Of a stretch of DNA of 15,746 bases, positions 1 through 4,827 are shown in pieces. The first letter of the stretch is position 1; each line of letters opens with the position of its first letter. The position numbers were made by a program, and so were the translations under genes. The notes beneath the pieces are model-generated. The model ran no database searches and had not been told where the DNA came from. It saw only the letters and a list, made by a program, of their open reading frames with translations. Source of the stretch: Proteobacteria bacterium UBA6921 (GTDB lineage: Bacteria > Pseudomonadota > Gammaproteobacteria > SG8-11); the NCBI GenBank assembly GCA_002450895.1, contig DKAR01000022.1:1-15746 (forward strand), written 5' to 3'.

Positions 1-890
1 TTGTCGGACTCGTCGCGCAGTTCGTTGATGCCCTCGAGTTTCTTGTCTTTGACCAGCTCGGCAATCTTCTCGAGCAGGCGCGCCTTGTTCACCTGATACG
101 GCAGTTCGGTAACGATGATGTACTGCTTGCCGTTCTTTTCGTCCGTCTCGATCTCCGTGCGTGCCCGCATGTAGATCTTGCCGCGACCGGAAACATACGC
201 CTCTTGAATGCCACGCGCGCCGTTGATGATCGCCGCCGTCGGGAAGTCCGGTCCCGGGATGTGTTGCATCAAACCGGCGATATCGATGTTCGGATCGTCG
301 ATCAGCGCCACGCACGCATTGATCACTTCCGTGATGTTATGCGGCGGGATATTCGTCGCCATGCCGACTGCGATGCCGGTCGTGCCGTTGATCAGCAGAT
401 TCGGAATGCGCGCAGGAAGAACGGTGGGTTCTTTTTCCGATCCGTCGTAGTTCGGTGCGAAATCGACGGTTTCCTTTTCAATGTCCGCGAGCAACTCGTG
501 CGCGATGCGCGACATGCGCACTTCGGTGTAACGCATCGCCGCGGGCGCGTCACCGTCGACCGAACCGAAGTTGCCTTGACCGTCCACCAGCATGTAACGC
601 AGCGAGAATGGCTGCGCCATGCGTACGATCGTGTCGTACACAGCCTGATCGCCATGGGGATGGTATTTACCGATGACGTCACCGACGACACGGGCGGACT
701 TTTTATACGGCTTGTTCCAGTCGACGCCCAGTTCACTCATCGCGTACAAGACGCGCCGGTGCACCGGTTTCAGTCCGTCGCGCACATCGGGCAGCGCACG
801 ACCGACGATCACGCTCATTGCGTAGTCCAAATAGGACTGACGCATTTCATCTTCGAGGTTTACGGGCAGGACTTCTTTTGCGAACTCCAT
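1..890 (-). CDS. gyrA: DNA gyrase subunit A, N-terminal part (partial, cut by window edge)
   Basis: Catalytic subunit of the type II topoisomerase that introduces negative supercoils using ATP, working as A2B2 with GyrB in the cytoplasm. The visible 296 residues cover the winged-helix/TOPRIM-facing breakage-reunion domain. They include GKYHPHGD (residues 74-81), the active-site tyrosine in AAMRYTEVRM (Tyr121, equal to E. coli Tyr122), GQGNFGS (104-110), IPGPDFPTAAIINGARG and finally LRDESD at the edge. The residue equal to E. coli Ser83 is Gln82 here (codon 645-647), while Asp87 is kept (Asp86). The start is the ATG at 888-890, giving MEFAKEVLPVNLEDEMRQSY, a usual GyrA N-terminus; a purine-rich AAAAAGGAA lies about 13 bases upstream. 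The C-terminal two thirds lie outside the window. It follows mtnA on the same strand after 161 bases, so it probably has its own promoter. Confidence 0.98.
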   Translation of the reverse strand, partial: MEFAKEVLPVNLEDEMRQSYLDYAMSVIVGRALPDVRDGLKPVHRRVLYAMSELGVDWNKPYKKSARVVGDVIGKYHPHGDQAVYDTIVRMAQPFSLRYMLVDGQGNFGSVDGDAPAAMRYTEVRMSRIAHELLADIEKETVDFAPNYDGSEKEPTVLPARIPNLLINGTTGIAVGMATNIPPHNITEVINACVALIDDPNIDIAGLMQHIPGPDFPTAAIINGARGIQEAYVSGRGKIYMRARTEIETDEKNGKQYIIVTELPYQVNKARLLEKIAELVKDKKLEGINELRDESD

Positions 891-1051
891 CGGCGAGGTG
901 CGTTCCTTTTTCTAAGCGAGTTAGAGCCTGAACGACGGCGTTATTTTAAGGTGCGAAATGGTACCACACGGTTGGTGCGGAAGCACTCGCGTGAACGCAG
1001 AAAAAGGTTGTTTGTTTGGTAGGTTACGCCGACCGCCATCGGCGGATCAGG
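891..1051 (-). promoter_or_regulatory. gyrA upstream region with weak promoter-like and hairpin elements
   Basis: This 161-base gap separates mtnA from gyrA on the same strand and contains no gene I can support. Read on the minus strand it holds a short hairpin just after the mtnA stop (CCGCC-ATC-GGCGG, 1033-1045) with no clear T-run, then a TAAAAT box (943-948) that could be a -10 element. No good -35 hexamer sits 16-18 bases before it. An imperfect palindrome, AACGACGGCGTT (931-942), lies directly downstream of the box. A gyrA promoter is expected here from biology (gyr genes are usually controlled by supercoiling); the exact element is a guess. Confidence 0.3.
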
Positions 1052-2104
1052 TTACTGTGAGCAACGGGTGATCAACGCGTGCATGCGGTCCCGGTTCGGG
1101 TTCTGGACAACCCCTTTTTCCGTCACGATCACGTCGATCAAATCCGCCGGGGTCACATCGAAAGACGGATTCCATGCGTCCGCACCGGATGCGGCGACAG
1201 TCTGTCCACCGAACCCCAATACCTCATCTTTTGGACGTTGTTCGATCGGAATGGCGCTGCCGTCGGCCAGTGACATGTCGATGGTCGACGTCGGCGCGAC
1301 CACCATGAACTTCACCCCGTGGTGCTTGGCATTCACGGCGGCACTGTAAGTCCCGATCTTGTTCGCGGTATCGCCGTTGGCCGTGATCCGATCGGCACCG
1401 ACGATGACCCACTGGACTTTTCCTTGTTGCATCAGGTACCCCGCCGCACTGTCGGCAAGCAGGGTCACCGGGATTTGATCCTGGACCAGTTCCCAGGCTG
1501 TTAACCGGGCACCCTGTAACCAGGGCCGGGTTTCATCCGCAAAAACATGGGTGACCTTTCCCGCGGCATACGCACTTCGAATCACCCCCAGCGCCGTACC
1601 GTAGCCCCCGGTTGCAAGCGAACCGGTATTACAGTGCGTTAGCAGTCCCGAACCCGCCGCAATCAGTTCTGCGCCGTAGGAACCCATGCGGCGATTCGCG
1701 GCGATATCCTCGTCATGAATTCGCTGCGCCTCGGCTAACAACTCGGCATACGGGTCCGCTCCGGCGCTCGAAATCTTCAAGCGCATGCGCTTGATGGCCC
1801 AAAACAGATTCACCGCGGTCGGGCGTGACGCGGCCAGTGCCTGCAAATCCGATTCAATGGCATTCTTCCAGTCCGCGCCGGACCGGGCCAACGCATCGCG
1901 CGCCGCCAGCACCACGCCAAACGCCGCGGTAATGCCGATCGCCGGAGCGCCGCGCACCACCATGTCTTTAATGGCCTGCGCCACGTCTGCGGCGCGCGAA
2001 AACGACAGATACTCCTTGCGCTGCGGCAACAGGCGCTGGTCAAGCAGTTGCAATTCGCTGCCGGTCCAGACGATGGCGCGGATGGTGTCGTGTTGGGTGG
2101 TCAT
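1052..2104 (-). CDS. mtnA: S-methyl-5-thioribose-1-phosphate isomerase
   Basis: Converts 5-methylthioribose-1-phosphate to 5-methylthioribulose-1-phosphate in the methionine salvage pathway; cytosolic. The 350-residue product has the usual length and the family signatures in order: VVRGAPAIGI (49-58), NLFWAIKRM, LTHCNTGSLATGGYGTALG with the catalytic Cys158, VIVGADRITANGDTANKIGT with the catalytic Asp238, and VVAPTSTIDM. It belongs to the eIF2B alpha/beta/delta fold, which is why such genes were once called translation initiation factor 2B subunits; the Cys and Asp pair supports the isomerase. The ATG at 2102-2104 gives a normal N-terminus; no strong Shine-Dalgarno precedes it, and it lies 22 bases after the preceding hypothetical gene, so it may be read by coupling. 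It neighbours gyrA on one side and, four genes away, mtaD of the same pathway on the other strand. Confidence 0.95.
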   Translation of the reverse strand: MTTQHDTIRAIVWTGSELQLLDQRLLPQRKEYLSFSRAADVAQAIKDMVVRGAPAIGITAAFGVVLAARDALARSGADWKNAIESDLQALAASRPTAVNLFWAIKRMRLKISSAGADPYAELLAEAQRIHDEDIAANRRMGSYGAELIAAGSGLLTHCNTGSLATGGYGTALGVIRSAYAAGKVTHVFADETRPWLQGARLTAWELVQDQIPVTLLADSAAGYLMQQGKVQWVIVGADRITANGDTANKIGTYSAAVNAKHHGVKFMVVAPTSTIDMSLADGSAIPIEQRPKDEVLGFGGQTVAASGADAWNPSFDVTPADLIDVIVTEKGVVQNPNRDRMHALITRCSQ

Positions 2105-2126
2105 TATTTCGATATCCCGGCGGCGC

Positions 2127-2600
2127 TCAGTTCGACTTGATGTGCCGAACCAAAACCAGCATCAATTTGAAGACATTCCACAGGCGCACATTCTTGCGCA
2201 GTTTCGGGCTGTCCGGGTAGTCCGCACAGATGACTTTTAACCGATGGATGGCGCCGTAGAGCTTGTCGAAAAGCTGCTCAGTCGAAGCACCGACGAGCGT
2301 TTTGAACTGCGGGACGTCGCGCACGGACGCCGCCGCGAGCTTTCCCTTTTTCAGTGAATTGAAATCGAAACCCGCCTTGCTCGCGGCCAGATAAGTGCTG
2401 ACCTGCAATGCGTTTACCACACGGTTGATCTGCTCGGGCGGCAAGCCATTCTGTTGAAAGAGCGCGATGCGATCGATGTTGTCGTGAAGTTCACGCAACA
2501 CTTCGCGCTTGGTGCCGCGCGCTTCCTTGATCAGGGCGTTGATCGATTTGATACCGGGCGCCAGATCCGCCAATCCGGAAAACAGAGTTTTCAAATCCAT
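2127..2600 (-). CDS. Hypothetical protein, 157 residues, predicted all-helical
   Basis: I do not recognise this family. The product is soluble-looking, with no signal peptide and no clear membrane segment. It reads as a run of amphipathic helices: residues 1-55 with many K, E, R and L, a central LPPEQINRVVNALQVSTYLA helix, a basic SLKKGKLAA linker near 85, and a C-terminal helical part ending in RLWNVFKLMLVLVRHIKSN. The start is the ATG at 2598-2600. It lies only 15 bases after the RutE-like gene and 22 bases before mtnA on the same strand, so it is probably co-transcribed with both. The reading frame is open across 474 bases and its composition matches the neighbours, so I think it is real. 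No catalytic motif is visible; an adaptor or structural role would be a guess. Confidence 0.8.
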   Translation of the reverse strand: MDLKTLFSGLADLAPGIKSINALIKEARGTKREVLRELHDNIDRIALFQQNGLPPEQINRVVNALQVSTYLAASKAGFDFNSLKKGKLAAASVRDVPQFKTLVGASTEQLFDKLYGAIHRLKVICADYPDSPKLRKNVRLWNVFKLMLVLVRHIKSN

Positions 2601-2615
2601 GTCGGAAGCCGGTAA

Positions 2616-3209
2616 CTAGGCAAACTGGCAAACTTCTTCAAACGAAAGACGCGGCCGGCGCGGATGCAACTTGCTGCGATCCCCATAACCAATGGCGCAA
2701 ATCATGTTCACTTTGATTTTCCCGTCCGGGAAAAACGCCGCATTCAATTTGTCCGGATCAAACCCGGTCATCGGCCCGCAATCCAGTCCGAGGCTGCGCG
2801 CCGCCATCATAAAATAGGCCGCCTGCAGCGTGCTGTTGCGGGTCGCCGACGCCTTGATCTTGTCCGGCTGCCCAACAAAGCCGGAGCGCTTGTCCGATTG
2901 AGGCCATAGCACGGGAAATTTTTCGTAGAACTCCAGATCCATGCCAAGGAGGGCAACGACGGGCGCAGTCATCGACTTGTTCACGTTACCTTCATCGAGT
3001 GACGGCTTGAGCCGTGCTTTTCCCTCCGGCGTCCTGACAAATACAACGCGAGCCGGGCAAGAATTCGACGCCGTCGGTCCGAACTTCATTAATTCGTAGA
3101 GCGCGCGGAGTTGGGAATCGTCCACGGGCTCGGGCAACCAATAGTTGAAACTCCGCGCTTCGCGAAACAGCGTATCAAGCGCGCGATCGTCCAATGCCCT
3201 CTTACTCAT
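2616..3209 (-). CDS. rutE: RutE-like nitroreductase family protein (malonic semialdehyde reductase type)
   Basis: FMN-dependent nitroreductase-fold protein. In E. coli RutE reduces malonic semialdehyde to 3-hydroxypropionate at the end of pyrimidine-ring breakdown. The 197-residue product is almost the length of RutE (196) and follows it closely: LDTLFREARSFNYW near the start, LYELMKFGPTASNSCPARVV (about 53-72), RTPEGKARLKP, NVNKSMTAPVVALLGMD, RNSTLQAAYFMMAARSLGLD, GPMTGFD and IGYGDRSKLHPRRPRLSFEE at the end. The ATG at 3207-3209 is chosen over a possible upstream start because AAGGAGG lies 9 bases before it, the best ribosome binding site in the window. No other rut gene is present, so the natural substrate may be malonic semialdehyde or another carbonyl or nitro compound. 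It sits in a same-strand run between the MoaD-like gene and the 157-residue protein. Confidence 0.88.
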   Translation of the reverse strand: MSKRALDDRALDTLFREARSFNYWLPEPVDDSQLRALYELMKFGPTASNSCPARVVFVRTPEGKARLKPSLDEGNVNKSMTAPVVALLGMDLEFYEKFPVLWPQSDKRSGFVGQPDKIKASATRNSTLQAAYFMMAARSLGLDCGPMTGFDPDKLNAAFFPDGKIKVNMICAIGYGDRSKLHPRRPRLSFEEVCQFA

Positions 3210-3248
3210 GGAGTGATGCCTCCTTACGTAATGCTCTTGAATAGTATC

Positions 3249-3278
3249 GAGCAACCTACTTTTTTAAAAACGTTGCTC
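3249..3278. repeat. Inverted repeat at the MoaD-like/RutE junction
   Basis: GAGCAAC (3249-3255) is the exact reverse complement of GTTGCTC (3272-3278), and the spacer contains a T-run running into an A-run (TTTTT-AAAAA, 3261-3270) that can also pair. It covers the end of the MoaD-like gene (stop at 3277-3279) and lies upstream of the RutE gene on the minus strand. It could act as an intra-operon attenuator, an mRNA-processing hairpin, or a binding site. No T-run follows on the minus strand, so a full terminator is less likely. Confidence 0.45.
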
Positions 3279-3534
3279 ACCCACCACTCAAAGCTTGGAC
3301 CAACACCACTTCATCTCCGGGATGAAGCGGATGGTTTAGTTCAAACGTCTGCTCGTTATTCACGAAGAACCGCATGTGGGCGCGCAGTCGATCCTGCTCG
3401 TCGACCACGCGAAACCGGATTCCAGGAAACTGGCGGTCAAGGTCTGCAAGCAACTCATTCAGCGTCGCGCCGTCAGCCTCAACCCAGTTCGTCCGGGTAT
3501 ACGACTGCAACGGGCTGGGGATCATCACTTTCAC
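3277..3534 (-). CDS. MoaD/ThiS family ubiquitin-like protein ending in Gly-Gly
   Basis: Small beta-grasp protein of about 82-85 residues. The family members MoaD and ThiS are adenylated at a C-terminal Gly-Gly and then carry sulfur as a thiocarboxylate. The sequence shows VKVMIPSPLQSYT at the start, LNELLADLDRQFPGIRFRVVDEQDRLR in the middle, RFFVNNEQ, and PGDEVVLVQALSGG at the very C-terminus, which is the hallmark. The reading frame overlaps the end of the BNR gene: a GTG at 3532-3534 overlaps its TGA by four bases; GTG at 3526-3528 or ATG at 3523-3525 (5 bases past the stop) are alternatives giving 83 or 82 residues. I prefer the overlapping start because family members usually begin M-V/K-V-x-I-P; this is not certain. 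No ThiF/MoeB-like activating enzyme, thiG or moaE is in the window, so its acceptor is unknown. Confidence 0.85.
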   Translation of the reverse strand: MKVMIPSPLQSYTRTNWVEADGATLNELLADLDRQFPGIRFRVVDEQDRLRAHMRFFVNNEQTFELNHPLHPGDEVVLVQALSGG

Positions 3535-4721
3535 GACAGCGCGATGGCCTCGACCGCGTAGATTTCCGGCAAGTGGCGGACGATGCAGGACCAACTCTTT
3601 CCTTCGTCGCGACTCATCCACACTTCACCGCCGGTGTTCCCCAGGTAGAGACCAACGGGATCACGTCCGTCCGAGGTCATCGCTTGCCGTTTTACCGTCC
3701 ACCAGGCTTGCGATTTCGGGAAACCCTTATCCTGGCGTTGCCAGCTCTTGCCTGCGTTACGGGTCACGAACGCTGCCGGCTTTCCACCCACTGTCGTGCG
3801 CGGCCACACCGTTTGGCCGTCCATGGGAAATACCCATGCGGTTTTGTCGTTACGCGGATGGACCACCATCGGGAAACCAATATCGCCGACCGCCTTTGGC
3901 ATGTTGCGGCCGATGCGCACCCATTCGTCTGACGGACGATCGATGCGATAGATGCCGCAGTGATTTTGCTGATATAGGCGATCCGGATTAGACGGACACA
4001 TGCGCATGCAATGCGGATCGTGAAACGCAATATTTGATGCGTCGAAACCGCCGACCACTTCCATGCCCTTCACCAGCGTCTTGAACGTTTTTCCACCGTC
4101 GGTGGATTCGTGCACGCCACCGCCTGACATCGCAAAGTACAAATGCGCGGGGTCGCGCGGATCGACCGTGATCGAATGCATTTTCGGGCCATCGGGCGTG
4201 CCGTCCTGCACGCTCCCCATCCACTCGATGTACTGCGGATCCTCGTTGATATAGGAGCACGAATACCAGGTGTCGCCGCCGTCGTCCGAACGAAACAATC
4301 CTTGCGGCGAGGTTCCGGCATACCAGGCATTCGGTTCATTGGCATGGCATGGCGTGAACCAGAATGTATGGTTCACGGCACGACCTTTTGCACCCTCGGG
4401 CGCCTTTGCAAACGCCGGTGGCTGTTTGGCTTCTTTCCATGTCTTGCCACGATCGGTGGATCGAAACAACGTTGGCCCCAGGTGGCCCGTCGATGCGGCG
4501 GCCAGCATCGTGCGACCGTCGCGAGGATCCAGCATGACGTGATTAATGATCTGTCCGAGAAAGTGCGGCCCCTCCACTTTCCACTGCTTACGCGCGCCGT
4601 CGCCATGCAGAAACCACAGCCCTTTCCGCGTCGCGATCATTACCAGATGTTTTACGGGTTTCTTTTTGGTTCGCGCGGCGGCACGTTTCGGTTTGGCAGT
4701 CTTCCTTTTCTTTGTTGCCAT
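3531..4721 (-). CDS. BNR/Asp-box repeat beta-propeller protein (sialidase/sortilin-like fold)
   Basis: A 396-residue repeat protein. Five Asp-box motifs (S/T-x-D-x-G-x-T-W type) are visible: STDRGKTW at 88-95, SDDGGDTW at 145-152, STDGGKTF at 206-213, TRNAGKSW at 320-327 and SRDEGKSW at 370-377, as expected for a six- or seven-bladed propeller. Such proteins are often labelled exo-alpha-sialidase or glycosyl hydrolase from the fold alone; I see no sialidase arginine triad and would not claim catalysis. There is no signal peptide. Residues 4-24 form a lysine/arginine-rich tail (KKRKTAKPKRAAARTKKK), so the protein is probably cytoplasmic. A His/Cys-rich stretch (His234, His237, Cys238, Cys242, His254, Cys255) may bind metal. 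The start ATG (4719-4721) has AGGGAG seven bases upstream. It leads the minus-strand gene run and overlaps the MoaD-like gene, which suggests translational coupling. Confidence 0.85.
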   Translation of the reverse strand: MATKKRKTAKPKRAAARTKKKPVKHLVMIATRKGLWFLHGDGARKQWKVEGPHFLGQIINHVMLDPRDGRTMLAAASTGHLGPTLFRSTDRGKTWKEAKQPPAFAKAPEGAKGRAVNHTFWFTPCHANEPNAWYAGTSPQGLFRSDDGGDTWYSCSYINEDPQYIEWMGSVQDGTPDGPKMHSITVDPRDPAHLYFAMSGGGVHESTDGGKTFKTLVKGMEVVGGFDASNIAFHDPHCMRMCPSNPDRLYQQNHCGIYRIDRPSDEWVRIGRNMPKAVGDIGFPMVVHPRNDKTAWVFPMDGQTVWPRTTVGGKPAAFVTRNAGKSWQRQDKGFPKSQAWWTVKRQAMTSDGRDPVGLYLGNTGGEVWMSRDEGKSWSCIVRHLPEIYAVEAIALS

Positions 4722-4827
4722 GCTTGTCTCCCTGTTCTTGTTTTATCCCGCCTGTCGCAACGGGGTATTCGGCCGAACCGCGAATCGGATACACTTCGGC
4801 ACAAATCATCCCGTTGCGAGCCGCGAT
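4722..4827. promoter_or_regulatory. Divergent promoter region between the BNR gene and mtaD
   Basis: These 106 bases lie between two genes pointing away from each other, so both promoters should be here. Visible elements are a perfect 10-base palindrome TTCGGCCGAA (4768-4777), a GGATACACT box (about 4787-4795) that could serve as a -10 for mtaD, and a 9-base inverted repeat, CGCAACGGG (4756-4764) with CCCGTTGCG (4810-4818), that brackets both. I cannot find a convincing -35 for either direction. The AGGGAG ribosome binding site of the BNR gene lies at its left edge. A regulator binding here is plausible but unproved. Confidence 0.4.
4756..4818. repeat. 9-base inverted repeat bracketing the divergent promoter region
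   Basis: CGCAACGGG at 4756-4764 is the exact reverse complement of CCCGTTGCG at 4810-4818; the arms are 45 bases apart and the second arm ends nine bases before the mtaD ATG. An arm spacing of about 54 bases centre to centre is near five helical turns, which would suit two operator half-sites on one DNA face. The second arm also overlaps the place where a ribosome binding site would be. Chance cannot be excluded. Confidence 0.4.

Noticed and set aside
204..1022. 272-codon open frame on the plus strand
   Set aside because: It is the antisense of gyrA, whose minus-strand translation matches gyrase A without gaps; the plus-strand product is Arg/His-rich nonsense.
1052..2104. Translation initiation factor eIF2B subunit
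   Set aside because: Same fold only; the catalytic Cys158 and Asp238 and the mtaD link identify the isomerase.
3535..3621. Longer start for the MoaD-like gene (114 residues)
   Set aside because: The added residues lie inside the BNR coding region and are not part of the beta-grasp fold; starts at 3523-3534 give the family length.
3531..4721. True exo-alpha-sialidase
   Set aside because: Asp-boxes only show the propeller fold; I see no arginine triad or FRIP motif and no secretion signal.
4546..4827. Upstream extension of the mtaD reading frame
   Set aside because: The frame stays open into the BNR gene on the other strand, but the extra 94 residues match nothing and MtaD homologues begin near LLQARWVIPVEP.
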